Origin: Unio delphinus
Taxonomy: Eukaryota > Mollusca > Bivalvia > Unionida > Unionidae
NCBI GenBank assembly: GCA_029339505.1
Contig: JAQISU010000169.1
Coordinates: forward strand, 3,712,001 to 3,776,000
Length of the DNA stretch: 64,000 nucleotides
Reading direction: 5' to 3'
The notes beneath the pieces were generated by a model, which ran no database searches, had not been told where the DNA came from, and saw only the letters and a list, made by a program, of their open reading frames with translations. The translations under genes and the position numbers were made by a program. Shown piece after piece: positions 1 to 20,400 of the stretch. Position 1 is the stretch's first letter. Each line of letters starts with the position of its first letter.

Positions 1-1279
1 AGAAAGATTTTAGTAAAACAAATCTATTGAAAAGTTATCCATGCTTTAACTGAAAAAGAGACATTGTTTTTTTTTATGGAATTGCAATCCTTTTACAGAC
101 TTGAGTTTGATACACTCATTACTGAAAATAGCACCTGACTCTTTAGTGCGGAATTAAAAGCACATGTTTCATAATTTGGGAAAATGCCGCGGTGGATATG
201 GTGTTCTCTATAAATAAGCTGTTGAGAGTAATGGGTCTTTGCTGAAAAATATAATTTTCGTCATGAACATTCAGAAAATTAAAGTGACGGAATTTTTAAT
301 ATCGTGGTGTTTGCATAGGTTTACTATGAGAAGTCCTGAAGAGAATAATGTACTATTAAGTTTGCAAACGTATGGTTATGTTATAGATAACAAGCCAAAT
401 GAATATTTTTTTGTAAATCTCTGTGCCTTTCAGTGGGTTATTTAACACAATTTTAGACAGACACACTGTTGCAATGAAATTAGAGTTGATGCAGTGTGTA
501 CATTTGACCATGCTAGATTTAGCACATTGGTTGATATCTATGAAATCAGACAGACAGTTTATAAAACTTACCATTTTTATTGTAATCATGGTCAGCAATG
601 TGTTATTTCATGATTGTATTTTAAAACATTCTGATTCATATATGATAACTTTGGTCTCTACCACCATGCTTAATGGTGATAACCCCTCGTGATTTCGTGT
701 GCTACCAATTGTATTCAATGAGAATTATGGAACTTATTTTGTATTTAAATTGGTTTACGACTACCTGACTTTACTTTTAACCTTTATGTGCATTCTGGGG
801 AAGTTTAGGTAATTTACGTCATTTAAATCTCCTTTTCTGTTGTATTACGCACATATAAACATGGTCACCTAGACCTTTTAGTTGTTTCTTGCATAATATG
901 ACATGGCTGATAACTTATCTCTATCATAAATTGAAGAAAGATAAATGGTGGTAGTAACAAATGTAACTCTTGATCAGATATATTTATTTTCAAACTTTTT
1001 CTGATTTTGTGAAATTGAGCTGAAATACTTCAATGTTGCATGAAATGTATTATTGTTATATTAGTGAAGGTGAAGCTGAAATATAATTTAATATTCACTT
1101 ATGTAATCTTTGACAAGCAAAACGATCATCACTGTTTCTTTATGCATTCTACTACATCTATGCATATGTCTGTCAAGCAAATCAAGGGCGGATATAGAAT
1201 TGACTGTCCTAATGATATGTAAGAATGGAGACCTTTCTAGAAATGAGTTGTAGAGTATATATGAGCTTGGCGGCCATGA
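1..1279. other. AT-rich non-coding stretch
   Basis: I see no gene here. Open frames are short, lack homology I recognise and have no plausible splice context. No repeat family stands out. Confidence 0.5.
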
Positions 1280-2172
<893 letters not shown>

Positions 2173-2948
2173 CAGAGAGAGAGACTTGGATTTTTATTAG
2201 TATAAACATATCAGTGATGTCAAATTTTATGTAGAGAAAATCATTTGAGCGGCTGAAATTACTGGGTTTACGTGTGTTTGAAATATGTACTTTTAATTTT
2301 ACACCAAAGATAGCTGGCAAAATAAACTTATATTTAAGCACAATAGAAGAATAGTAATGTTTAAAATTTAGCTTAAGCAACGTGTTAGAAGCACGATATG
2401 TATTAAACTAAAACTGCGCATATATGACGTTTGAACAAGACCACTGCTTCCATATACCATTTCGATCCTGGTGCCAGTCTCGTTTTCTAAAGGTAATTTC
2501 AGTCGTTTTGGCGTTGAATGTTTGCGAATGTTTTGCGAAAGAAGATACAACGTTCACAATAACAGAGCTGTAATAGCTTCTTCAAGAATTACAACTATTT
2601 TTCTTCTGTTACTGTTTGCGAATTCCATGAAAAACTGAGGTAAATGATAAAACGCGTGTTTCTGCAAGAAAGTTGCAGATGTCAAATTGTGGTGGCGATT
2701 GTATTTCGAAGCAGTGAGAGCGCCAAATAAAGAAGTTGGATGATACAGCAATAATGGTTTATGAATATTTCAAAACGTAACAATGTCTATAAAATGTACA
2801 AAAATCTTCAAAGTTTGTTTGTTTGATGGCTAGGTCATTATTATAAGCTTCTAATTGTTAAACGAGTCACTTTGTTTTCTTTAAACAAGAGATTAGTTCT
2901 TTAAACTATGATGACTGATATTGCGCAAAATGTGTCACTTCGGGTTCC

Positions 2949-8596
<5,648 letters not shown>

Positions 8597-9338
8597 AATA
8601 ACCTAATTTCTAAAGCTAAATAACTTAGAATGTCAAACTCCTAAAGATAAAGTGCACTTTCTTTGCGTTGATATTTTAAATGACGCATAAATGTACAACG
8701 TCATGGCAAGTCATCGAGTAGGGAAAAGCTCGTGCTGTTGTTGTTGACTATTTAACTCTGTTCTTTGGTTCAAGACGTTATAGCAGTTCACGTGACCATT
8801 CCACGGTCATATCTCCATTTATTATGCATAAACAATATAATGGATTAACTCTTAAGTTGCATGTGACAGATAACTATTACACTACAGTGCATTAAAGTGT
8901 GGATAAAAACAACTTCTTTCACCATGAATTCTTTTCTGTGAGGCAAACTGACCGATCCTAATCCTGCAATAAAACCGTGATCATTATGTTGTTGTTATCC
9001 ACAGAACACTTTCAGATAACTTGTGCGTCTCATCTGAGATAGCGCCCACACATATTTTTAAAAATTTGCCTGCCTCTATGGCTTGCATTTAGCTTTAATT
9101 TGTACAGATGATTCCCAAAACAATTAGTCCATTTTCGCATGTTAACTTGCTTCAGAGCAATTAACACTTGCGCTGAAATCAATTGATGCCACTGACAGGA
9201 CTTTATTTATTTTGCACGATGTATCCAGCACTCAAAAACGAGATATTGATCAATAATAGTGTAGTAGTGATTAACACATTCGTAATTCTTTCTAAATGAA
9301 GATCTTCAAATTGAAAAGAAAGACAAGTACTTTTCCAG

Positions 9339-9428
<90 letters not shown>

Positions 9429-10978
9429 TTTTTAATCGGGAAAGCTGTCTAGAATTTTTGTTATGTCAATGGTTCACTAGATATTTAAAATATACTATTT
9501 TGCCCATCCTCAATTAGATCAATATGTTTTTTAACTTCGTTAGAAAGATTGTTGGACAATTATATATGTACGTTATTTTTTTAACAATTGTTTTGATCCT
9601 ATAACTCATGTGCACTAAAATGAAAGCTGGTGGAAGGAATGCCTTCGTATGACTACCTTTGTACTTCCAGTGTTGTGGTTGCCTCTGTCACGGACATGGA
9701 TAAATCCTTTATTTATTAAATACATATATTCGTTTCGTTTATTTTTGTGCAAAAGATATCCCATGGTGATACAGTATTATACAATATTTCGAAATAGTGA
9801 ATTCGGTTCTTATTATGGTGGCGCTCTACAGTTTCGTACTTTGCATAGGGTTAGAATTTTAAAGAAAAATAATTTTCTGGGATTTCTTCACTGGTTATAC
9901 TGGCAATATAATAAAGACTTTGTATATCTTAGGTGTTGGGAGAAGAACTTTCAATTCCCTTTATTTTGATGTATGATTGATGGGTGTACTTTAGGTTCTA
10001 GAGTATACAGCTTGGGCTAACATAAGATGTGCTCATGTAAACAAACTGCTAGCTCCGCATGGTCATTTTCACTCCCTGGACTTCAGAGGTAAATTGTAGA
10101 AAAATGGTACGATAACTTTTTTTACTTTTCAGATATTTTGTAATTTGTTCATTGCACTTTCAGAAGCTGCTATTGCCTACTTCAGCAAAATTCGTTTTCC
10201 CTAGTTTAATAACTGCTAAAGTTAGTGTACTTTTCATTAATTCTGGCTAATTTTTCAAGCACATGGGAGCATCCATTTTGTTATACCATGCGCTTAGATC
10301 ATGTACAATTTCCACAAGTGCAGTATCCAAAGAAATATCAGCCACATTGCATCAAAGTAGCATTGAGATATGCCAACATTATCTCCATTGTGCATGTTAC
10401 AAATGCAAACAACTTCACCTCACATACGTCACTATCTGAAAAGTACATATTAGCTGGTGAGCGCCCCCTATGCCGCATGTGCGAAGTGCTTTCGATGAGA
10501 AGAACCGAATGATTCCAGTGCACAGGCGATATCTGTGAATAAATACGTCACCGTAGGTAAAAATATCTATACATTACGGAACGTCTTGTCAGTGAGAGGT
10601 CTACGTTATTGTGCATATTCTTCATAAATTCTGCTTCGGACTAAATTTCATACAATGGGGCAAACCTCTATGCAAAAATATCCAATCAATGGCACAGACA
10701 AAAGTAACAAAACAAACCTTCCCAGTCAACATCCCAGATCTTTTTGACAGGGTGACCCTTGTAAATGCTCCTGTATGTACTGGGAATCGAAACATTACAC
10801 ATTGCAATTAAAAATGATAAAAATAGTCATGGAATAAAAGTACCAAACATAAAAAGATAATATAAAACTTTTTAACATGCTGATTACTGTTCCAGCTTGA
10901 TTGCCACACATAAATCGTACCAACATTTAATCAAACGGTACAACCTTTTCGACCTTGCTTCATGTTTGCAAATAAATC
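8597..10978. other. GR1 5' flank, no gene seen
   Basis: Parts of this flank match the DNA upstream of GR2. For example, the stretch near 9180-9320 resembles 57250-57350, with an (AT)n tract beyond it in both places (9340-9421 and 57485-57562). The homology marks the duplicated unit that carries the receptor. Open frames near 9649-9969 and 10225-10512 have no recognisable domain and I do not call them genes. Confidence 0.5.
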
Positions 10979-11970
10979 ATGAAAAAAACAGAAATTCTGC
11001 TTAAAGGCAATTGGAGAAAAAATCACCCAGCACTTTCTCTGGAACAAATTAGAAAACAAGTCCTATGCATATATCTAGGCGAAAACAGCAAAAGTATAAA
11101 CTTTACACAAATTAAAAACAAAATACACAAACACATAAAAACATGTGAAAAAATAGACATATAAACTTACCAGAAAAAGCCCACAATGCAAAACTTATTC
11201 AATTTGGTATGAATTTGATGTAACTGATTTTGAACTTTATTACATTAAAAAATTGAATCCTAAATGATAAACTTCATATGTAATGGAAAACTCTGCAAAC
11301 TATCCACATTCACGCTACAAAAAGATATATAAAAAACAAGGAGGGATGTGCGTCACAAATCTAAAACTTAAACAAACAGTTAATTATATTGATAGATTCA
11401 CAAATCTTACACAGGATCCAGTATACTATTGGCAATGAATTTATTCATATTGGTTTGGGTTTCTGATGTCTAACCGACAGGAAAAATCCATTAAACAACA
11501 AATTCATAAAAACCGTAAAACACTCGATTCAAGTATAAAGACAAACCAATGCACTCAAAAAATACAGAATTGATTTCAACAAATCTGGACCAGAAACAAT
11601 ATAGACGAAATATATAATTTACTAAAGAATAAAAAATCCTGTCAACTACCCCCAACTAAAATAGAAATTAAAAAAAACATTCTAAAACAGAAATATATTT
11701 GGAAACATTTGGAAACAATTAAATGACAACACAACAAGCAATACTAGTAGAATATTTACATGATGCATGTGGACTGGGGAGAAGGTCTTCCAAAGAGAGG
11801 TTATCAAACCAACCCATCGTGGTCTCGTACATAAAGAACAATTTGACAACAAAAGACATATAATTTTATACTGTAAAAAAAAAACTAGAAGCACAGAGAA
11901 ATGAAATCGTACCAAACAAATCACTAACAAGTTAAGATACTTTGATGAATCTTCCATTTTATACATAAAT
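10979..11970 (+). mobile_element. Possible decayed LINE remnant
   Basis: Several adjacent A-rich plus-strand frames are full of stops. Their lysine- and asparagine-rich translation resembles the region downstream of the reverse transcriptase in L1/Tx1-like elements. No catalytic motif survives, so the call rests on general character and is weak. Confidence 0.25.
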
Positions 11971-12239
11971 CTGATTAATGAGAAAAACCTATATAAGGAT
12001 GAACAGATTTTATACTCTTATCAATTGAAGCTAGGCGTCAAACTGTTTGGATAACTGAAATCTAATTAACTAACGAATAGTAAAATGAACATTATTTCTG
12101 AAAAAGCCATCTATAGATGTGTTAGCTTCAAGAGTCCCAGAAACCATGTTTTCCATCCGGAAATTTCTTGGTTACAGTTAAAGTGTACATGTCCATATCA
12201 GACTGATAGAAAATGAGTAGTCCTGCTAAAACATTTTGC

Positions 12240-12600
12240 ATACAATAAAAAAAACTGACACGATCAAATTAAGTTGTACACTGCACAACAATATTTGCTC
12301 CCCTTCCTCCCCCCCCTTCCGCCAAGCGGTTCATGATAATGGAGCAGATAAGTTCACTAATGGAACCTGATTTAATCAAACAATAAGCTGACGATATTGA
12401 TTTCCACCACATTTTGTTTAATATGGATCTGCCATTCATTTTGGTATTAATTTTGTGTATTTCTGTTTGCAAACGACCAACATGATAATATGCAGTACAG
12501 GATTTTCATGATGGCATCTAGATCTAGCTTTGGGATAATTATTAGTTTATGAGACAGATATTGTATCTATTGATATCGACATTAAACTCGCTCAATAATC
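12240..12600. other. Segmental duplication block upstream of GR1
   Basis: Shared segments in the same order match 58440-58800, including AAGTTCACTA, ATAAGCTGACGATATTGATTT, TTTAAT and ATCTAGATCTAGCTTTG or close variants. The block lies upstream of GR1, as its partner lies upstream of GR2, and shows that the duplicated unit extends well beyond the receptor gene. Confidence 0.7.
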
Positions 12601-12663
12601 TATTTGATTGTTGGATTAAATATGTATAGTTATAAGAATTCGTTTGTATTTCATAGCACACAT

Positions 12664-12908
<245 letters not shown>

Positions 12909-13129
12909 CGATCGATTGATATATCGATCTATCTTGTTATCAATCGATTTATTTTGTGATCGATCAATCGATCTATTTTCTGATCAACCGATCGATATTA
13001 TAATCGATCTATCGATTATTCTGTTTTGTTATCGACCTGTCGATCGATCTATCTTGCTATTGATCAGTTTTATTATATATATCGATCGATCTTTGTGTTA
13101 TCGATCTATCGATATATCTGATTTAAAAT

Positions 13130-14157
13130 AAAAAAATATGTGAACCGGAATAATCATAACATAATCCAAGTATATCCATTAATTTATACATGCGTTCATC
13201 AATTAAATATATCTAAATTCTGTTGTCACGTATATACTATAATATGTCTACTCCGACTTCGAATGATTGATGTAGCTTCGAATTTCGTGAAATAGCTATT
13301 TGCACCTTTATAATTGATATAGACCTGGTAAATTGACGATTAGACGATTTGATATTAATTTACCAAACCGCAAACAAAATTTCACCTGTAAACAGTGACA
13401 TTAAAAACTAAAGCGATACCAAACACCTGGACATTATGCAGACAATATAGTGGTGAAGAAGGCAGACCGACTTTGAGTTCCACTTGATCTGCATTCACAC
13501 CGACGGACATCTATACCTACAACTCAAATGCATACAAAATACATTCAGAGATCAGCATGTATGCATATGTACCCGTCAGTATGAAAACAAAGAGAAGCAA
13601 AACCTCGAGAGCCATCTAGTAGATAGATGGTGAGATGGTGGTGTTATGTATATCTATATTATGTCCTTAATTGTGTCCGTGATTGAGGGTAATACCTACC
13701 TGATTCTTGTCATCATTCTAACAAGTAAATATGATTGATTAAAATACTTATTTGAATTATCAAGTGTTCATTGACTTGAGATTAGCATGTTACTTTTAAA
13801 TTATTGTGAATTCATTCAAAGACATTCTAGATTATACCATTGTGGAACATCCAGGACATTTAAGACTATGGGAATTCATAAAGAAAATTGTATACTTGTG
13901 GACTTCTGACATTTTTTATTATTTAGGATTTAATTCACAATGCTGAAAGCGTGTTTTGAATGTTCACTTTGTATTATTTTCAAGAGAAATAAGTTGTTTG
14001 TTGGATAAGACTCAGATTGTCATTTTTACTTCATTTTGGCTACATTGTTTAAGAGATTACAGTCGCAAGAATGGAAAAGTGATTATATTGGTGAAGGTAC
14101 GTACATACATACATAATGATACAATATCCTTCCGTACGCGCAGGTTAAAGACACACA
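13130..14157. other. Non-coding stretch
   Basis: AT-rich; no gene, RNA or repeat family recognised. Confidence 0.45.
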
Positions 14158-14301
<144 letters not shown>

Positions 14302-14920
14302 TTAGATTATTTATTATATGACTACTGTATTATTTAGATTAAGGTTTATGTTTTTTTCGGTTTCCGTGCATTGTAGTTATATAACATTAAGCAATCATAT
14401 TAGAAAGAGTACATTGTAATTGATTCAAATTTTTTAAAGTACCAAAATTAAGTCATTTGGTTGTAACCATATCGTAATTTTTGTATGCACACCTGACAAT
14501 ACTACGACATAGAGGACATAACATGCAACAGCAGAACGACAGAGATCAGAATGCATTTCATAGTCATCTAACCTTTTTGTCAAATAAAATATCCGTACTC
14601 ATTTCAAAAGAAAATTATGAAATAAGTTAATGCCTTAGAAGGATGTAACTTATATAACTATTTTTTCTTAAATTTACTTCGAAATGAGCACTTAGTTAAG
14701 ATCACTCATGCATATTTGTAAGCTCTTGAGGCAGGCAAAAGTAATAAAAACTAAATAAATTCGTATATCTAGTCACTTTTCAGTTAATATTTACTGATTT
14801 TAATGAAATATTTGCGCTAACATTGATGATGCTTCCATCAACTTTGAGAACATACATATTTGAAGCATGCTTGCAACACGTTGTGATGCATATACATTTA
14901 TACTGCCTTCCATGTTCGTT

Positions 14921-14922
14921 AA

Positions 14923-14972
<50 letters not shown>
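14921..14972. repeat. (AAAT)n microsatellite
   Basis: About 13 AAAT units directly beside the Arf pseudo-exon. Confidence 0.9.
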
Positions 14973-14975
<3 letters not shown>

Positions 14976-14987
14976 AATTAATTAATA

Positions 14988-15163
14988 CCATCTACCATTT
15001 GTAAGTGTGATGCTGTAAAGGTTGAATTTTATATTGTCCGTCAATTCGCGTACAGTTAATGGGAAGCCCTTCACAGAGCAACAGTCTCTATATTAAACCC
15101 CATTGTTGGGATCGTATTCACATTATTTAATTTTATTTTATAAAGAGTAGTGCTTCCTGTGAA
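14988..15163 (-). pseudogene. Decayed copy of Arf GTPase exon 2
   Basis: On the minus strand this segment matches exon 2 of the intact Arf gene (29970-29794) along its whole length. It includes the acceptor-side CACAG, the stretch coding the switch I region, an AGAGACTGTT block and the exon end GTAGATG followed by GT. It carries many substitutions, loses the switch II residues and has a 1-bp deletion near the GTGAAGGG block. I did not find matching exons 1, 3 or 4 nearby. Splice-site-like edges are retained, so it came from DNA-level duplication and not from a processed mRNA. Confidence 0.75.
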
Positions 15164-15165
15164 AT

Positions 15166-16135
15166 GAAATTTGTAATTTTATTTTTAAAAATTTAAATTT
15201 AAAGTATTACTCATTTATCTATGAACTATGCTAGTAAGAAGCAGAGGACATGTGCTTTCTGGTAAGACCTCTCGGAAAAGAATACACCTACATGTATTAA
15301 CCCAACTTATTCACCATTTGTTAACAAGGGGCGGCATGAGGGGACTTTACTGAAATTTTGTAAAGAATTGAATAAAAGTTATTCTATATAACTGAAGCAT
15401 TGTTGTATATCTCTCTTCAGTTCTCGGTATGCGGAGTGATAAATAATATCTGAAAATTTCTGTACCAGAGAACAACGGAACGTTAAATTATACAAAAAGA
15501 AAGGAAAATCTACGACTAATTGATATGGATATTGCCGAAGAAAATAAGTGAAGCATTATATATCGTAGATGTATTGGCTTTTGAAGATAAAATAGAAATA
15601 TATTAATGAAATTAGTTAAATATTTAAATAAGGTGTAACCCACAGACATATTTTGACCAATATGCCATACGTTTGTCGAGGTGGGAGATTAAAATAAAGT
15701 CAAATGATACAAGGAAATTAAATCGTTCCTAACTGTAGGTAATCAGAACATGTATATCAAGCGAGTAATCAAACAATAATCAACGTATGGTACACCAATT
15801 TAATCCGATATACAAATACAGAAAGTAGACAAAAGCACATAAATCGAGGACTATGTACAAAATAAACTGCAATTCTGTTGGGCTGCAAACCGTGGCTGCT
15901 AGTGTATTGCCTTCACTTTCTGAACAATTTGTTTATGATTTTGAACTTTTTCAATATCAAACTTTGTTCGGGTACTTGGGAATTATATTTGCGTACAATT
16001 ACTTCGAATGTGTATCTGGCGAAATAATTTCCTAACGATCCGTCGTCAGTCTAGAAAAATATTTTAGTGTCCAGTCAATGTTGGAATTACTGAGGCAACA
16101 TAACTTTCAAAGTGGAAGCCATATGACTTCTGACT
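15166..16135. other. Non-coding stretch
   Basis: No gene or repeat recognised between the Arf pseudo-exon and the LINE. Confidence 0.45.
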
Positions 16136-16571
16136 CTTAATTGTTCAAACTCATGAGGAGAAACCATAACTGGACCATGGATTATCTTATGCTAATGCTT
16201 GGTCAAGACAAGCGAGGGGAGCTCTATGTCCGTCCGTCATTCAAAACGTTCGTCTGGATATCTTCCACCAGAGATATTGATATTTATGACCCAATATCGT
16301 GTGTACTGTTCGTCCGTCGATTCCACGAGGACCTCTTTAGTCATCAAAGGATTGGAGGAGCTGGTTCTGTTATATGTGTGCGCAGATGGCTGATGATAAT
16401 TCCATTAATTCCATGATCAAATGCCTCAAGTACAACACAACCTGCAACTTCTGCCACGCATCGTTTGAACTAGTCTAAACAACGCTCACACTGGAACAAA
16501 GGTCAGTCCATTTTTTCTGTCTCTACCGTCCTCCTCCTAGTAGAAAAAACAAGCTGACTGAATCTCTCTTT

Positions 16572-17204
16572 TTGGAGCAGTTTCTAAATCTTCTAGAGTA
16601 TGGAAATTCTATAGGTGGCAACCTAATTATTCTTGGAGATTTCAACTTTCACTCTGACTGTCCTGGTAAACCAAACACGTCAAAACTCCTAGATTCCATT
16701 CATGTTTTCAATCTTAAAAAGTCAGTTAATCAACCTACCCATAAACTTGGTTACATTTTAGACTGGTTTCTTTATAGACCTGATGATAATATTCTGCAAT
16801 CAACTCATGTATCCCACGAACTTGCATCGGATCACCTCTGCATTCTATGCCATCTCGACGTATCAGTCCCTAACCCTCCACATCTATTTGCTACTAAGAG
16901 AAACCTCCGTATGATAAACAGAACCAAATTCATGCATGACATCCAACAAAACCTAACAACTTTCTTACATCCAACAGCGGAACAACTTGACAACTGCCTG
17001 CGTTTATTGCTTGAAAAACATGCCCCAGCCACCAAATGCAGAGTATCAATAAAAAAAAGTGTTCTCCTTGGTATAGCAGTGTTAGGGACCAGCTTCGCAC
17101 TGTTAAAAGACATCGCCGAAAAGCAGAGAGGCTTTGGCTTTCAACCAGACGAACTATTCATAAACAAATCTACGAAGCCGCTAAGAAGAACGTCACAAAC
17201 ATAG
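16572..17204 (+). pseudogene. LINE endonuclease, C-terminal part
   Basis: An exonuclease-endonuclease-phosphatase domain that nicks target DNA for target-primed reverse transcription. The NLIILGDFNFH motif (catalytic D, N) and the SDHLCILCHLD motif (catalytic D, H) are visible. The upstream part of the domain continues out of frame between about 16200 and 16560. The frame breaks again near 17070, after which the linker to the RT continues in another frame. Confidence 0.8.
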
Positions 17205-17639
17205 TCCATTTAACCAAATCATCCCACTACAGTACTAAGATCACGGAGAGTTCCAGCTGCAAAGAGCTCTTCGAGATAACTAACAATCTAATGTCAAGGA
17301 TCAAATGTGTACCACTTCCAACGACCTTATCTCCACTAGACCTCCCAGATAAATTTGCAAATTTCTTCAATGACAAAGTTAAAACCATTAGAGATTCGCT
17401 TGACAGCACAATTTCAACTGATTCGTCACCATACAGGTATAATGCAGAATTTCAGCGACAACCATTAGGAGCAATTGAACCTGTTTCTATAGATTTAGTA
17501 CGGACAATCGTGATGAAAAGTGCATCAAAGTCTTGTGAACTTGATCGAATTCCGACATCACTGCTGCTTGAGTGCTTAGAACCAATATTGCCTTCACTAA
17601 CTGATGTTATTAATATATCTCTCTCTCATCAGGGGAATT

Positions 17640-18735
17640 CCCATCATTTTTCAAAACTGCCATCGTAAAGCCACTGCTGAAGAAACCAACACTGGACCAT
17701 AACGATTTAAAAAACTACCGCTCAGTTTATAATCTCCATTTCATATCAAAAATCTTAGAAAAGGTTGTTCTAACTCAACTTGTATCTCATTTGAATTCAA
17801 ACAGTTTTTTTAGCAATGTACAGTCTGCATATCGCCCTTGCCACAGTACGGAAACTACTCTTCTGAAAGTATTTAGTGACATTCTCTCTGCTTTGGATAG
17901 TGGAAAGATTACAGTCCTCACTTTCCTGGATTTATCTGCAGCATTTGACACAATAGACCATGATATATTACTTCACCGTCTCCAGCATGTATTTGGCATT
18001 CAGAATATAGCCTTACAGTGGTTCAAATCCTACTTTGTCAACAGGACACAAATTATATCTGCAAATGGAATACACTCCAGCCCAGTTGACGTATGTTGTG
18101 GTGTTCCACAGGGATCTGTTCTCTTCATTCTGTACACTCAGCCGCTTTCAAGTGTCATAGATCATCACCCAGTGTCGCACCAATTGTACGCTGATGACAC
18201 CCAAATATACAAGTCTAGCCACCCAACTGAAGTTGATGCTACCATCCATGGAGTAGAGAAGTGCATTTCGGATGTGAAATCATGGATGACATGTAACAAG
18301 CTGCAGATGAATGATGATAAAACTGAGGCTATTCTGATCACAACACAAAGACTTTCTCATTCACATCCTTTACCTCAGACAATAAATATCAGCAGCACCA
18401 ACATTAAATTCTCACAGTCAGTACGGAATCTAGGTGTTACTCTAGACAGTACTCTCACATTGCAACAACACGTCATGAACATCTGCAGGGCTGCATATCT
18501 TAAATTGAGACGCATCAGTTCCATTCATAAATATCTTTCAGTTGATGCCACGAAAACACTTGTGTGTTCATTAGTACTTTCAAGACTGGACTATTGTAAC
18601 TTAATTCTGTCTGGTTCATCACAATATTTACTCCAGAAACTTCAAAATGTTCAAAACACTGCTGCACGGATCATCTTTAGAGTACCTCGATCAGAGCACA
18701 TCTCATCACTGCTCTGTACCCTACACTGGCTATAA
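17640..18735 (+). pseudogene. LINE reverse transcriptase
   Basis: Reverse transcriptase of the CR1/L2-type element. Motifs in order: KPLLKKPTLD, FLDLSAAFDTIDHDILL (motif A), GVPQGSV (motif B) and YADDTQIYK (catalytic YADD). Directly after GVPQGSV the usual residues leading to the LF.LYT block are shortened, consistent with a small in-frame deletion. A stop at 18733 truncates the C-terminus; related sequence continues to about 19040 after it. The upstream part is in another frame until about 17630. Confidence 0.85.
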
Positions 18736-19163
18736 ATTTGATAAAGAATCAAACACAAAATTTGTTCTCTGTGCTATATTTCAATGACAGACTCCAGTCC
18801 AACATACCTATCCGGCCTCACCCATGTGTATACACCAGCTAGATCCTTACGCTCTTCTTCTGATAATCGTATACTCATTGTTCCCAAGGTGAAAACAAAG
18901 TCATATGGACAACGTTCGTTTGCATACCAGGGCCCGGCGACGTGGAACGAATTGCCCATTGAAATTAGACACAAAGACACAGTGGTCACTTTTAAGGGTG
19001 CTCTCAAGACTCACCTGTTTCGACTGCAGGGACAAACTTAGCGACCTAATCGTGTTTTGTATCATATATTGTTTTTGTCATTTGTTGTTCTGTAGTGTAG
19101 TCATATCATTATTGATGGTGTAAAGAGCTTAGAGCTTTTAAAGATTAGGCGTTATACAAAGTC

Positions 19164-19231
<68 letters not shown>

Positions 19232-19254
19232 GATAGAACTTGACCTTCACTTTA

Positions 19255-20400
19255 TCTGGGGTGGTCATGGTTGGAGCATATCAACTGATAATGGTAAGGT
19301 CCTTTCTTCCAAACAAGAGGTAGAGTTTCATGGCCAATTCGCCAATCAGTGCTGTCTTCACTACAAAGACAACACCAACCTCACTGTGCCCTTCATTTGC
19401 TAGGCCGCTCCAAAAGAAAGTATATACGGATCTCTTTTCACAGAGTACACCTTTTCCTGTAAGCCGGGTCTCGATCAAGGCAGCAATGTCCATGTTGTAT
19501 CTATAGAGTTCCTTTCCTATTAGGGCTGTTCTCTGTGGTCTCTACGCATAGTCTCTAACCAGTAAGGTGTGCACATTCCATGCGCCAAGTGTGAGAGGAA
19601 CAATTATGAGTTTCTCCTTTGTATTTTGACTGCTGAAGTAGGGTCCCCGGCAGCCACGGTGTGCTGGCTAGGAAAGTTTAGAGCAGGCAATGTTTATGGA
19701 ACATTTTCTAGCCCCTACCTCATCTTAGGGAGGTGAGCAGTGCATTCCTGAAGAGGGCTGCTCAGTCGCTCAGTGGGCTGACCGGCTCCATTGCTGATCT
19801 GTGTCAGTTGTGAACAACCCTAATTGCCTGAGCCGCCTGAGTTGAGGTTTGCGGCTACGGCTGCCAGTAGGAAGAGTTACGCAGTTCGTCGACCTCACTC
19901 TCTCTAACAGCATGACAACATCGAGACGGGAGGAGACGAAATTGAGTACAGTGAATGACCAATTCGTATTACGTGTCTCGTCGAGCTCTTAGTGCTTCAT
20001 GGCGCTTTGCTGGGAATCACTTATTTGCCAGTTGACCAACTGGTGGCTCTTCTGTACATGCTGCCGAATCCAGTCTTCCCATGCTAGGTAGATAACTCCT
20101 AGCTTACTGAGGGCTTAAGACTCGTAGGCTACCCTCTGTCTGGTTTAGCCGGTCAGTCGAGGCCGTTTCTGGGAGGTGGCCACTGCGTATTCCACAGCTT
20201 CTTGGAGCCACAGGTTAGATCTGAGTGCCAAGTGGGAACCAAAGGTGGGCGAGCTACCCTCGAAGGAGTACGACTGCTTCCCCCAGTCAGAGGTGCTACC
20301 CCTTCGAGGATATCCCATACACTACAAATGGTATGGTAGGCAGTAATCTCTGATAATTTCGTTCAACCAAAGTGCACCGGTGTCCGGCTATTTATTGTTT
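19255..20400 (-). mobile_element. Antisense LINE 5' fragment with endonuclease N-terminus
   Basis: On the minus strand, GAWNVHTLL, NMDIAALIETRL and YTFFWSG blocks identify the start of a LINE endonuclease domain. This type is often misannotated in invertebrates as craniofacial development protein 2-like. The GC-richer sequence from about 19620 to 20400 would be the 5' UTR. There is an in-frame stop shortly after the WNVHTLL block, and the element is cut off at about 19255 beside the (TTA)n tail of the neighbouring LINE. Confidence 0.65.

Larger units (their letters stand above)
16136..19232 (+). mobile_element. 5'-truncated CR1/L2-like non-LTR retrotransposon
   Basis: Endonuclease then reverse transcriptase in one sense-strand reading interrupted by several frame breaks, followed by a 3' tail of (TTA)n at 19169-19230. 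The RT has LSAAFDTIDHD, GVPQGSV and YADDTQIY motifs. The 3' UTR, with a short AGAGCTTTTAAAGATTAGG-type segment and a trinucleotide microsatellite tail in place of poly(A), is typical of the CR1/L2 group. The amino-terminal region is missing or ruined. The copy is dead. Confidence 0.85.
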